Shown: positions 36,847 to 50,714 of the stretch, piece after piece | Numbering within the stretch: position 1 is the first letter of the stretch | How the letters are laid out: every line of letters starts with the position of its first letter | Assembly (NCBI RefSeq): GCF_032854445.1 | Contig: NW_027017961.1 | Span: forward strand, 248,001 to 312,000 | Reading direction: 5' to 3' | Length of the DNA: 64,000 nucleotides | DNA from: Liolophura sinensis | Taxonomy: Eukaryota > Mollusca > Polyplacophora > Chitonida > Chitonidae | Program-made: the position numbers and the translations under genes | Notes under the pieces: generated by a model | Database searches by the model: none | Told to the model about the DNA's origin: nothing | Seen by the model: only the letters and a program-made list of their open reading frames with translations

Positions 36847-39800
36847 GATAGCATGCTCAGTTACAAGATAAACATTGTAAACATTATATTATCACGCTCA
36901 CTTACAAGGTAAACATTGTAATCATTATAATAGAAAGCTCAGTTACAAGATGAAAATTGTAATCATAATAGCATGTTCAGTTACAAAATGAATATTGTAA
37001 TCATTATAATAACATCATCAGTTACAAAATGAACATTGTATTCATTATATTAGCACGTTCAATTACAACATGAACATTGTAATCATTATAATAGCATGCT
37101 CAGTTACAAGATGAACATTGTAAACAGTATAATAGCGTGCCCATTTACAAAATGAACATTGTCATCATTATAATAGCATGTTCAGTTACAAGATGAACAT
37201 TGTAATCATTTTAAAAACATCATCAGTTACAAGGTGAACATTGTAATCAGTATAAAAGCATGCTCAGTTGCAAAATCAACATTGTAATCATTATAATAGC
37301 ATGTTCAGTTACAAGGTGAACATTGTAATTATTATAAAAACATGCCCAGTTACAAGATGAACATTGTAATACTTCTAATAGCATGTTCAGTTACGAAGTG
37401 AACATTGTAATCATTATAATAGCATGCTTAGTTTCAAGATAAACATTGTAATCATTATAATATCATTTTCAGTTGCAAGATGAAGATTGTAATCGACATA
37501 ATAGCATGTTCAGTTACAAGATGAACATTGTAATCATTGTAATAGCATGTTCAGTTACAAAGTGAACATTGTAATCCTTATAATTGCATGTTCAGTTACA
37601 AGATGAACATTGTAATCATGATAAAAACATCATCAGTTGCAAGGTGAACATTGTAATCAGTATACAAGCATGCTCAGTTGCAAATTGGACATTGTAATCA
37701 TTACAATAGCATATTCAGTTACAAGATGAACATTGTAATCATTATAATCATGTGCTCAGTTACAAGGTGAACATTATAATCATTACAATAGCGTGCTCAG
37801 TTACAAGATGAACATTGTAATCATTATAAAAACATGCCCAGTTACAAGATGAACATTGTAATAGTTAAAATAGCATGATCAGTTACGAAGTGAACATTGT
37901 AATCATTATAATATCATTTTCAGTTGCAAGATAAACATTGTAATCATTATAATATCATTTTCAGTTACAAGATAAAGATTGTAATCGACATAATAGCATG
38001 TTCAGTTACAAGATGAACATTGTAATCATTGTAATAGCATGTTCAGTTACAAAGTAAACATTGTAATCATTATAATAGCGTCAACGGTTACAAAATCACC
38101 ATTGTAATCAAAATAATAGCATGCTCAGTTACAAAATGAATATTGCAATTATTATATTAGCATATGTAGTTACAAGACGAACATTGTAATCATTATTATA
38201 GCATATGTAGTTACAAGATGAACATTGTAATCATTATAAAAACATCATCAGTTACAAGGTGAACATTGTAATCAGTATAAAAGCATGCTCAGTTGCAAAA
38301 TGGAAATTGTAATCATTACATTAGAATGTTCACTTACAAGATGAACATTGTAATCATTATAATAATGTGCTCAGTTACAAGGTGAACAATGTAATCTTTG
38401 TAATAGCATGTTCAGTTACAAAGTGAACATTGTAATCCTTATAATTGCATGTTCAGTTACAAAGTGAACATTGTAATCATTATAAAAACATCATCAGTTG
38501 CAAGATGAACATTGTAATCAGTATATAAGTATGCTCAGTTGCAAAATGGACATTGTAATCATTACAATAGCATATTCAGTTACAAGATGAACATTGTAAT
38601 CATTATAATAATGCGCTCAGTTACAAGGTGAACCATGTAATCATTGTAATAGCATGTTCAGTTACAAAGTGAACATTGTAATCCTTATAATTGCATGTTC
38701 AGTTACAAGATGAACATTGTAATCATTATAAAAACATAAACAGTTACAAGGTGAACATTGTAATCAGTATACAAGCATGCTCAGTTGCAAAATGGACATT
38801 GTAATCATTACATTAGCATATTCACTTACAAGATGAATATTGTAATTATTATAATAACATCATCAGTTACAATGTAAACATTGTATTCATTATATTAGCT
38901 CGTTCACTTACAAGATAAACATTGTAATCATTATAAAAGCATGTTCAGTTACAAGGTAAACATAGTAATCATTTTAAAAACATGCTCAGTTGCAAGATGA
39001 AGATTGTAATCGACATAATAGCATGTTCAGTTATAAGATGAACATTGTAATCATTATAAAAACATCATCAGTTGCAAGGTGAACATTGTAATCAGTATAC
39101 AAGCATGCTCAGTTGCAAGATAAACATTGTAATCATTACATTAGCATATTCACTTACAAGATGAATATTGTAATCATTATAATAACATCATCAGTTACAA
39201 AGTAAACATTGTATTCATTATATTAGCACGTTCAATTACAAGATGAACATTGTAATCATTATAAAAGCATGTTTAGTTACAAGGTGAACATTGTAATCTT
39301 TATAAAAACATGCTCACTTACAAGATGAACATTCTAATCATTATAATAGCATGTTCAGTTACAAGGTGGACATTGTAAGTATAAAAGCATGCTCAGTTGC
39401 AAAATGGACATTGTAATCATTACATAAGCATATTTAGTTACAAGATGAATATTGTAATCATTATAATAACATCATCAGTTACAAAATGAACATTGTATTC
39501 ATTATATTAGCACGTTCAATTACAAGATGAACATTGTAATCATTATAATATCATGCTCAGTTGCAAGATAAAGATTGTAATCGACATAATAGCATGTTCA
39601 GTTACAAGATGAACATTGTAATCATTATAAAAACATAAACAGTTACAAGGTGAACATTGTAATCAGTATACAAGCATGCTCAGTTGCAAAATGGACATTG
39701 TAATCATTACATTAGCATATTCACTTACAAGATGAATATCGTAATCATTATAATAACATCATCAGTTACAACATAAGCATTGTATTCATTATATTAGCTC

Positions 39801-41135
39801 GTTCACTTACAAGATAAACATTGTAATCATTATAAAAGCATGTTCAGTTACAAGGTGAACATAGTAATCATTTTAAAAACATGCTCAGTTGCAAGATGAA
39901 GATTGTAATCGACATAATAGCATGTTCAGTTATAAGATGAAGATTGTAATCATTATAAAAACATCATCAGTTGCAAGGTGAACATTGTAATCAGTATACA
40001 AGCATGCTCAGTTGCAAGATAAACATTGTAATAATTACATTAGCATATTCACTTACAAGATGAATATTGTAATCATTATAATAACATCATCAGTTACAAA
40101 GTAAACATTGTATTCATTATATTAGCACGTTCAATTACAAGATGAACATTGTAATCATTATAAAAGCATGCTCAGTTACAAGATGAACATTCTAATCATT
40201 ATAATATCATGTTCAGTTACAAGGTGGACATTGTAAGTATAAAAGCATGCTCAGCTGCAAAATGGACATTGTAATCATTACATAAGCATATTTAGTTACA
40301 AGATGAATATTGTAATCATTATAATAACATCATCAGTTACAAAATGAACATTGTATTCATTATATTAGCACGTTCAATTACAAGATGAACATTGTAATCA
40401 TTATAATATCATGCTCAGTTGCAAGATAAAGATTGTAATCGACATAATAGCATGTTCAGTTACAAGATGAACATTGTAATCATTGTAATAGCATGTTCAG
40501 TTACAAAGTGAACATTGTAATCCTTATAATTGCATGTTCAGTTACAAGATGAACGTTGTAATCATTATAAAAACATCATCAGTTCCTAGGTGAACATTGT
40601 AATCAGTATACAAGCATGCTCAGTTGCAAAATGGACATTGTAATCATTGCAATAGCATATTCAGTTACAAGATGAACATTGCAATCATTATAATAATGTG
40701 CTCAGTTACAAGGAGAACATTGAAATCATTACAATAGCGTGCTCAGTTACAAGGTGGACATTGTAATCATTATAAAAACATGCCCAGTTACAAGATGAAC
40801 ATTGTAATAGTTAAAATAGCATGCTCAAATACAAGATGAGCAATGTAATCATTATAATAGCATGCTCAATTACAAGATGAAAATTGTAATTCGTATAATA
40901 GCATGCTCAGTTACAACATGAACATTGTAATCATTATAATAGCATGTTCAGTTACAAGATGAACATTGTAATCAGTATAATAGCATGCTCAGTTACAAAA
41001 TTAATATTTTAATTATTACACTAGTATGCCCAGTTACAAGATGAACATTGTAATCAGTATAATAGCGTGCTCAGTTACAAGATGAGCAATGTAATCATTA
41101 TAATAGCATGTTCAGTTACCAGATGAACATTGTAA
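36847..41135 (+). repeat. Satellite block S9
   Basis: The 5' part duplicates S8. From 39340 the sequence is the counterpart of S1 and window position 1. The block is 858 bp longer than S8, which equals one 900-bp-type unit lacking one monomer. Confidence 0.95.
38736..40477 (+). repeat. Two copies of the ~900-bp higher-order repeat, second lacking one monomer
   Basis: The marker ataaacag is at 38736 and 39635, 899 bp apart. In the second copy taaaagcatgctcag leads straight to gaacattctaatc near 40163-40195, skipping one 41-bp monomer present in the first copy near 39270-39320. Confidence 0.87.
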
Positions 41136-42029
41136 GAATTATTTTTTGAATAAATCGCTTCCAAACTCTGGTATATTCACCTTAGTTTAACTAAACGCCA
41201 TCATATCGTATTTATGTTAATTACATGTAATATTGTAATAGGCATGTTCTTGAGTCAAGTGGCCCTTTGTTAGACTGTTTAGCCTTTCAAAACGGAAACT
41301 ACAGGTATGCATATTTAAGAGAACTTAAGTTTGTCCTTTTTTAAAACCATTTCCTTCATTCCTCAATGAAAAATACATGCATTGTTTCGCACCCCTATTT
41401 GCAGCGTACTGGCAATGGGCCAAATGTGTAGAATACGATATCTGTGAAATTAATCTGACTGCAATAAGATCAGAAAATTCGACCCCAGTTCTTTGATGGT
41501 TTTCTCTACGGTTCTTCTATATCGGGACTAGTCTTGCTGACAATGGTAACTGATGCTCGTCGGCAGGTACACGTACGTTAATGAGATCAATAACTTTGTC
41601 TCTTTCTTTCAGGACAAATATGTAACTTATTAAACTAACGGTTTTGACAGATAAATGTAACAGCTCTGTGATCTCATCATGTTAGAAATGAAATAACAAA
41701 TGCGATATAGACGTACTTGAGCTCCTAATATGTTTTTTCCAGAGTGCTTACGGTGGACTTCGTTTGGATTCTGTGAGGGTTTTGATAGGTCTGTTATATG
41801 TTAATTGTGGATTACTGAAAACTCGCTCCACTAATATTATATGTACAAACATGTTTGCTTAAAGCCTTCCTTTCACTAGGAAATAAAATAGCCTGAGTAG
41901 GAGCCTTGTCAGGTGGGGTTATGTATGGGAGGACTAAGGTTTGCCTGAAGTGAAAGACATAGGTACAGTAAATGGCGCAGAGACATACATGTCTTTACAG
42001 ATAAATGTTATCTGATCGTCAGTTGCACA
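41136..42029 (+). repeat. Core spacer 9
   Basis: Group I core, matching core 1 at offset 39339 for all markers checked. No gene seen. Confidence 0.85.
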
Positions 42030-42397
42030 GACCGGCCCGGATAGCACAGTTGGTAGAGCGTCCGCTTCGGGACCGGTAGATCCAGGATCAATCCTTGGTC
42101 GAGTCACACCTAAGACTTTAAAAGAGGAAGTTGTAACTTCCTCGTTTGGCGTTCAGCATGAAGGGGATAGTGCAACGACTGGTTGACCCGTTTCAGAATA
42201 ATGGCTCGGGCGGGGCGGCTTACTTGCCTTCGGTAAGTCGTCTCAGTGATGCAGCACTAAATAAAAGAGCGGTGAAAATCCGTCCTGCAACAAGGAGGCA
42301 CATTACACGTGCATGCACCCTAATGATTCCTTCGTCGTCATATGACTGAAAAATTGTTGAGTACGACGTTAAACCCCAAGCACTCACTCACTCACTC
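42030..42397 (+). mobile_element. tRNA-derived SINE copy 9, (CACT)4 tail
   Basis: It shares the private A (42197) with copy 1 and is the same length. The downstream flank is tcagttacacag. Confidence 0.87.
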
Positions 42398-42417
42398 AGT
42401 TACACAGCGACATACAT

Positions 42418-45400
42418 ACAAGATGAAGATTGTAATCGACATAATAGCATGTTCAGTTACAAAATGAACATTGTAATCATTGTAATAGCATGTTAAGTTA
42501 CAAAGTGAACATTGTAATCATTATAAAAACATAAACAGTTACAAGGTGAACATTGTAATCAGTATACAAGCATGTTCAGTTGCAAAATGGACATTGTAAT
42601 CATTACATTAGCATATTCACTTACAAGATGAATATTGTAATCATTATAATAACATCATCAGTTACAACATAAGCATTGTATTCATTATATTAGCTCGTTC
42701 ACTTACAAGATAAACATTGTAATCATTATAAAAGCATGTTCAGTTACAAGGTGAACATAGTAATCATTTTAAAAACATGCTCAGTTGCAAGATAAAGATT
42801 GTAATCGACATAATAGCATGTTCAGTTATAAGATGAAGATTGTAATCATTATAAAAACATCATCAGTTGCAAGGTGAACATTGTAATCAGTATACAAGCA
42901 TGCTCAGTTGCAAGATAAACATTGTAATCATTACATTAGCATATTCACTTACAAGATGAATATTGTAATCATTATAATAACATCATCAGTTACAAAGTAA
43001 ACATTGTATTCATTATATTAGCACGTTCAATTACAAGATGAACATTGTAATCATTATAAAAGCATGTTCAGTTACAAGGTGAACATTGTAATCTTTATAA
43101 AAACATGCTCAGTTACAAGATGAACATTCTAATCATTATAATAGCATGTTCAGTTACAAGGTGGACATTGTAAGTATAAAAGCATGCTCAGCTGCAAAAC
43201 TGGACATTGTAATCATTACATAAGCATATTTAGTTACAAGATGAATATTGTAATCATTATAATAACATCATCAGTTACAAAATGAACATTGTATTCATTA
43301 TATTAGCACGTTCAATTACAAGATGAACATTGTAATCATTATAATATCATGCTCAGTTGCAAGATAAAGATTGTAATCGACATAATAGCATGTTCAGTTA
43401 CAAGATGAACATTGTAATCATTATAAAAACATAAACAGTTACAAGGTGAACATTGTAATCAGTATACAAGCATGCTCAGTTGCAAAATGGACATTGTAAT
43501 CATTACATTAGCATATTCACTTACAAGATGAATATTGTAATCATTATAATAACATCATCAGTTACAACATAAGCATTGTATTCATTATATTAGCTCGTTC
43601 ACTTACAAGATAAACATTGTAATCATTATAAAAGCATGTTCAGTTACAAGGTGAACATAGTAATCATTTTAAAAACATGCTCAGTTGCAAGATAAAGATT
43701 GTAATCGACATAATAGCATGTTCAGTTATAAGATGAAGATTGTAATCATTATAAAAACATCATCAGTTGCAAGGTGAACATTGTAATCAGTATACAAGCA
43801 TGCTCAGTTGCAAGATAAACATTGTAATCATTACATTAGCATATTCACTTACAAGATGAATATTGTAATCATTATAATAACATCATCAGTTACAAAGTAA
43901 ACATTGTATTCATTATATTAGCACGTTCAATTACAAGATGAACATTGTAATCATTATAAAAGCATGTTCAGTTACAAGGTGAACATTGTAATCTTTATAA
44001 AAACATGCTCACTTACAAGATGAACATTCTAATCATTATAATAGCATGTTCAGTTACAAGGTGGACATTGTAAGTATAAAAGCATGCTCAGTTGCAAAAT
44101 GGACATTGTAATCATTACATAAGCATATTTAGTTACAAGATGAATATTGTAATCATTATAATAACATCATCAGTTACAAAATGAACATTGTATTCATTAT
44201 ATTAGCACGTTCAATTACAAGATGAACATTGTAATCATTATAATATCATGCTCAGTTGCAAGATAAAGATTGTAATCGACATAATAGCATGTTCAGTTAC
44301 AAGATGAACATTGTAATCATTATAAAAACATAAACAGTTACAAGGTGAACATTGTAATCAGTATACAAGCATGCTCAGTTGCAAAATGGACATTGCAATC
44401 ATTACATTAGCATATTCACTTACAAGATGAATATTGTAATCATTATAATAACATCATCAGTTACAACATAAGCATTGTATTCATTATATTAGCTCGTTCA
44501 CTTACAAGATAAACATTGTAATCATTATAAAAGCATGTTCAGTTACAAGGTGAACATAGTAATCATTTTAAAAACATGCTCAGTTGCAAGATGAAGATTG
44601 TAATCGACATAATAGCATGTTCAGTTATAAGATGAAGATTGTAATCATTATAAAAACATCATCAGTTGCAAGGTGAACATTGTAATCAGTATACAAGCAT
44701 GCTCAGTTGCAAGATAAACATTGTAATCATTACATTAGCATATTCACTTACAAGATGAATATTGTAATCATTATAATAACATCATCAGTTACAAAGTAAA
44801 CATTGTATTCATTATATTAGCACGTTCAATTACAAGATGAACATTGTAATCATTATAAAAGCATGTTCAGTTACAAGGTGAACATTGTAATCTTTATAAA
44901 AACATGCTCACTTACAAGATGAACATTCTAATCATTATAATATCATGTTCAGTTACAAGGTGGACATTGTAAGTATAAAAGCATGCTCAGCTGCAAAATG
45001 GACATTGTAATCATTACATAAGCATATTTAGTTACAAGATGAATATTGTAATCATTATAATAACATCATCAGTTACAAAATGAACATTGTATTCATTATA
45101 TTAGCACGTTCAATTACAAGATGAACATTGTAATCATTATAATATCATGCTCAGTTGCAAGATAAAGATTGTAATCGACATAATAGCATGTTCAGTTACA
45201 AGATGAACATTGTAATAATTGTAATAGCATGTTCAGTTACAAAGTGAACATTGTAATCCTTATAATTGCATGTTCAGTTACAAGATGAACGTTGTAATCA
45301 TTATAAAAACATCATCAGTTCCTAGGTGAACATTGTAATCAGTATACAAGCATGCTCAGTTGCAAAATGGACATTGTAATCATTGCAATAGCATATTCAG

Positions 45401-45872
45401 TTACAAGATGAACATTGCAATCATTATAATAATGTGCTCAGTTACAAGGAGAACATTGAAATCATTACAATAGCGTGCTCAGTTACAAGGTGGACATTGT
45501 AATCATTATAAAAACATGCCCAGTTACAAGATGAACATTGTAATAGTTAAAATAGCATGCTCAAATACAAGATGAGCAATGTAATCATTATAATAGCATG
45601 CTCAATTACAAGATGAAAATTGTAATTCGTATAATAGCATGCTCAGTTACAACATGAACATTGTAATCATTATAATAGCATGTTCAGTTACAAGATGAAC
45701 ATTGTAATCAGTATAATAGCATGCTCAGTTACAAAATTAATATTTTAATTTATTACACTAGTATGCCCAGTTACAAGATGAACATTGTAATCAGTATAAT
45801 AGCGTGCTCAGTTACAAGATGAGCAATGTAATCATTATAATAGCATGTTCAGTTACCAGATGAACATTGTAA
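42418..45872 (+). repeat. Satellite block S10
   Basis: Counterpart of S2 with one more 900-bp unit. An extra C (gcaaaactgg, near 43197) marks the first unit, as in the first unit of S2 (near 3857). The edge monomer before core 10 has one extra T (taatttattacac). Confidence 0.95.
42531..45214 (+). repeat. Three tandem copies of the ~900-bp higher-order repeat
   Basis: The marker ataaacag is at 42531, 43431 and 44330, with spacings of 900 and 899 bp. The 1-bp difference is explained by gcaaaactgg versus gcaaaatgg. S2 has two copies at the corresponding place. Confidence 0.9.
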
Positions 45873-46766
45873 GAATTATTTTTTGAATAAATCGCTTCCA
45901 AACTCTGGTATATTCACCTTAGTTTAACTAAACGCCATCATATCGTATTTATGTTAATTACATGTAATATTGTAATAGGCATGTTCTTGAGTCAAGTGGC
46001 CCTTTGTTAGACTGTTTAGCCTTTCAAAACGGAAACTACAGGTATGCATATTTAAGAGAACTTAAGTTTGTCCTTTTTTAAAACCATTTCCTTCATTCCT
46101 CAATGAAAAATACATGCATTGTTTCGCACCCCTATTTGCAGCGTACTGGCAATGGGCCAAATGTGTAGAATACGATATCTGTGAAATTAATCTGACTGCA
46201 ATAAGATCAGAAAATTCGACCCCAGTTCTTTGATGGTTTTCTCTACGGTTCTTCTATATCGGGACTAGTCTTGCTGACAATGGTAACTGATGCTGGTCGG
46301 CAGGTACACGTACGTTAATGAGATCAATAACTTTGTCTCTTTCTTTCAGGACAAATATGTAACTTATTAAACTAACGGTTTTGACAGATAAATGTAACAG
46401 CTCTGTGATCTCATCATGTTAGAAATGAAATAACAAATGCGATATAGACGTACTTGAGCTCCTAATATGTTTTTTCCAGAGTGCTTACGGTGGACTTCGT
46501 TTGGATTCTGTGAGGGTTTTGATAGGTCTGTTATATGTTAATTGTGGATTACTGAAAACTCGCTCCACTAATATTATATGTACAAACATGTTTGCTTAAA
46601 GCCTTCCTTTCACTAGGAAATAAAATAGCCTGAGTAGGAGCCTTGTCAGGTGGGGTTATGTATGGGAGGACTAAGGTTTGCCTGAAGTGAAAGACATAGG
46701 TACAGTAAATGGCGCAGAGACATACATGTCTTTACAGATAAATGTTATCTGATCGTCAGTTGCACA
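45873..46766 (+). repeat. Core spacer 10
   Basis: Group I core with the gatgctggtcgg variant (G at 46295) shared only with core 2. It reads gcctgagtagg where core 2 has gcctgggtagg. No gene seen. Confidence 0.85.
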
Positions 46767-47134
46767 GACCGGCCCGGATAGCACAGTTGGTAGAGCGTCC
46801 GCTTCGGGACCGGTAGATCCAGGGTCAATCCTTGGTCGAGTCACACCTAAGACTTTAAAAGAGGAAGTTGTAACTTCCTCGTTTGGCGTTCAGCATGAAG
46901 GGGATAGTGCAACGACTGGTTGACCCGTTTCAGCATAATGGCTCGGGCGGGGCGGCTTACTTGCCTTCGGTAAGTCGTCTCAGTGATGCAGCACTAAATA
47001 AAAGAGCGGTGAAAATCCGTCCTGCAACAAGGAGGCACATTACACGTGCATGCACCCTAATGATTCCTTCGTCGTCATATGACTGAAAAATTGTTGAGTA
47101 CGACGTTAAACCCCAAGCACTCACTCACTCACTC
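46767..47134 (+). mobile_element. tRNA-derived SINE copy 10, (CACT)4 tail
   Basis: Matches copy 2, including the B-box-region variant gggtcaatcc (G at 46824). Confidence 0.87.
46779..46831 (+). promoter_or_regulatory. Internal pol III promoter of SINE 10, variant B box
   Basis: Canonical A box tagcacagttgg plus the gggtcaatcc form of the B-box region, as in copy 2. Confidence 0.5.
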
Positions 47135-47154
47135 AGTTACACAGCGACATACAT

Positions 47155-48730
47155 ACAAGATGAAGATTATAATCGACATAATAGCATGTTCAGTTACAAA
47201 ATGAACATTGTAATCATTATAAAAACATCATCAGTTGCAAGGTGAACATTGTAATCCTTATAATTGCATGTTCAGTTACAAGATAAACATTGTAATCATT
47301 ATAAAAACATCATCAGTTGCAAGGTGAACATTGTAATCAGTATACAAGCATGCTCAGTTGCAAAATGGACATTGTAATCATTACAATAGCATATTCAGTT
47401 ACAAGATGAACATTGTAATCATTATAATCATGTGCTCAGTTACAAGGTGAACATTGTAATCATTACAATAGCGTGCTCAGTTACAAGATGAACATTGTAA
47501 TCATTATAAAAACATGCCCAGTTACAAATTGAACATTGTAATAGTTAAAATAGCATGATCAGTTACGAAGTGAACATTGTAATCATTATAATAGCATGCT
47601 CAGTTGCAAGATAAACATTGTAATCATTATAATATCGTTTTCAGTTAAAAGATGAAGATTGTAATCGACATAATAGCATGTTCAGTTACAAGATGAACAT
47701 TGTAATCATTGTAATAGCATGTTCAGTTACAAAGTAAACATTGTAATCATTATAATAGCGTCAACGGTTACAAAATCACCATTGTAATCAATATAATAGC
47801 ATGCTCAGTTACAAAATGAATATTGCAATCAATATATTAGCATATTTCATTACAAGATGAACATTGTAATCATTATAAAAACATCATCAGTTACAAGGTG
47901 AACATTGTAATCAGTATAAAAGCATGCTCAGTTGCAAAATGGATATTGTAATCATTACATTAGCATATTCACTTACAAGATGAACATTGTAATTATTATA
48001 ATAATGTGCTCAGTTACAAGGTGAACAATGTAATCATTGTAATAACATGTTCAGTTACAAAGTGAACATTGTATTCCTTATAATTGCATGTTCACTTTCA
48101 AAGTGAACATTGTAATCATTATAAAAACATCATCAGTTGCAAAGTGAAAATTGTAATCAGTATACAAGGATGCTCAGTTGCAAAATGGACATTGTAATCA
48201 TTACAATAGCATATTCAGTTACAAGATGAACAATGTAATCATTGTAATAGCATGTTCAGTTACAAAGTGAACATTGTAATCCTTATAATTGCATGTTCAG
48301 TTACAAGATGAACATTGTAATCATTATAAAGAAATAAACAGTTTTAAGGTGAACATTGTAATCAGTATACAAGCATGCTCAGTTGCAAAATGGACATTGT
48401 AATCATTGCAATAGCATATTCAGTTACAAGATGAGCAATGTAATCATTATAATAGCATGCTTAATTACAAGATGAAGATTGTAATTCGTATAATAGCATG
48501 CTCAGTTACAACATGAACATTGTAATCATTATAATAGCATGTTCAGTTACAAGATGAACATTGTAATCAGTATAATAGCATGCTCAGTTACAAAGTTAAT
48601 ATTTTAATTATTACACTAGTATGCCCAGTTACAAGATGAACATTGTAATCAGTATAATAGCGTGCTCAGTTACAAGATGAGCAATGTAATCATTATAATA
48701 GCATGTTCAGTTACCTGATGAACATTGTAA
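47155..48730 (+). repeat. Satellite block S11 (short array)
   Basis: Counterpart of S3. Early on it differs: near 47212-47250 it reads attataaaaacatcatcag where S3 reads attgtaatagcatgttaag, a patch replaced by another monomer type at almost unchanged length. Edge variant ttacctgatg. Confidence 0.94.
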
Positions 48731-49624
48731 GAATTATTTTTAGAATAAATCGCTTCCAAACTCTGGTATATTCACCTTAGTTTAACTAAACGCCATCATA
48801 TCGTATTTATGTTAATTACATGTAATATTTTAATAGGCATGTTCTTAAATCAAGTGGCCCTTTGTTAGACTGTTTAGCCTTTCAAAACGGAAACTACAGG
48901 TATGCATATTTAAGAGAACTTATCTTTGTCCTTTTTTAAAACCATTTTCTTCATTTCTCAATGAAAAATACATGCATTGTTTCGCACCCCTATTTGCAGC
49001 GTTCTGGCAATGGGCCAAATGTGTAGAATACGATATCTGTGAAATTAATCTGACTGCAATAAAATCAGAAAATTCGACCCCAATTCTTTTATGGTTTTCT
49101 CTACGGTTCTTCTATATCGGGACTAGTCTTGCTGACAATGGTAACTGATGCTCGTCGGCAGGTACACGTACGTTAATGAGATCAATAACTTTGTCTCTTT
49201 CTTTCAGGACAAATATGTAACTTATTAAACTAACGGTTTTGACAGATAAATGTAACAGCTCTGTGATCTCATCATGTTAGAAATGAAATAAAAAATGCGA
49301 TATAGACGTACTTGAGCTCCTAATATGTTTTTTCCAGAGTGCTTACGGTGGACATCGTTTGGATTCTGTGAGGGTTTTGATAGGTCTGTTATATGTTAAT
49401 TGTGTATTACTGAAAACTCGCTCCACTAACATTATATATACAAACATGTATGCTTAAAGCCTTCCTTTCACTAGGAAATAAAATAGCCTGAGTAGGAGCC
49501 TTGTCAGGTGGGGTTATGTATGGGAGGACTAAGGTTTGCCTGAAGTGAAAGACATAGGTACAGTAAATGGCGCAGAGACATACATGTCTTTACAGATAAA
49601 TGTTATCTGATCGTCAGTTGCACA
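48731..49624 (+). repeat. Core spacer 11 (long-cassette type)
   Basis: Matches core 3, including gacatcgtttgg (A at 49354), but retains aacggaaactac, so it is 1 bp longer. No gene seen. Confidence 0.85.
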
Positions 49625-49993
49625 GACCGGCCCGGATAGCACAGTTGGTAGAGCGTCCGCTTCGGGACCGGTAGATCCAGGATCAATCCTTGGTCGAGTC
49701 ACACCTAAGACTTTAAAAGAGGAAGTTGTGACTTCCTCGTTTGGCGTTCAGCATGAAGGGGGATAGTGCAACGACTGGTTGACCCGTTTCAGCATAATGG
49801 CTCGGGCGGGGCGGCTTACTTGCCTTCGGTAAGTCGTCTCAGTGATGCAGCACTAAATAAAAGAGCGGTGAAAATCCGTCCTGCAACAAGGAGGCACATT
49901 AAACGTGCATGCACCCTAATGATTCCTTCGTCGTCATATGACTGAAAAATTGTTGAGTACGACGTTAAACCCCAAGCACTCACTCACTCACTC
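49625..49993 (+). mobile_element. tRNA-derived SINE copy 11, (CACT)4 tail
   Basis: Long-type SINE matching copy 3 at every marker checked (TGTG loop, extra G, cagcataatgg). Confidence 0.87.
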
Positions 49994-50714
49994 AGTTGCA
50001 CAGCGACATACATGTCTATACAGAAAAATGCTATCTGATCGCAGTCAGTGTAAAATTCCTGACGGTGTTTACTGTGCAGCAGAGATTCAGGATGGTGCTT
50101 ACTGTGTAGCAGAGTTTCAGGATGGTATTTACTGTGCAGCAGAGATTCAGGATGGTGTTTACGGTGCAACAGAGATTCAGTATGGTGTTAATTGATTTAA
50201 TCAACGATTCAGGAAAACACAGTGATCCAGGTTTAGAAGCTTCAGGTTATATTAATATCTTGAAGTAATGATACTGCGTTGCTTGAAACCATTTAAACAT
50301 CCGAATTCCACTGACTCTGTCAACACGCTGGATGAAAGAATATATTGGAGTGAAATCAGATAGAGAAACACATGATTTTCTATCGGCCTCACAACGTTTT
50401 ACATTTTACTTACTTATTTAATTTTTGTTTGAGGAGGGCCTCAGTTACCGAGGGGGTCAGCACGCCATCGCCCTCTGTAATCCCACATGGAACACTGGGG
50501 TTAGAGCTGATTTCCTAGCTGGCACCATCTTTTAAGTGCCAATATTGAGAAATGCCTTCTATTTCTTCTCAACGATCAACGGTACAAAGATGCAGTTTGG
50601 ACCAAATACACGCTAAAAAGCTCATCTTATCCCCACACATTATCCACACTAAATCTTTCATTTTTCCCCTCAGCTGAAATAGACTAAATCCAGTTAAAGA
50701 GACTCGTGTCTTAT
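49994..50714 (+). repeat. Extended spacer after SINE 11
   Basis: Same as after SINE 3 (ccgagggggtcag, gatactgcgttgc). No gene seen. Confidence 0.8.
50061..50192 (+). repeat. 30-bp tandem repeat, cassette 11
   Basis: Four units plus a partial, with the same sequence as cassette 3. Confidence 0.9.

Larger units (their letters stand above)
36126..39610 (+). repeat. 5415-bp-period duplication, right copy
   Basis: Right partner of 30711-34195. Collinearity ends where S9 enters an additional 900-bp-type unit (gtaatcattataaaaac near 39615, versus gtaatcattgtaatag in S8). A few substitutions separate the copies (for example gatgaacattg at about 39032 versus gatgaagattg at 33617). Confidence 0.87.
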
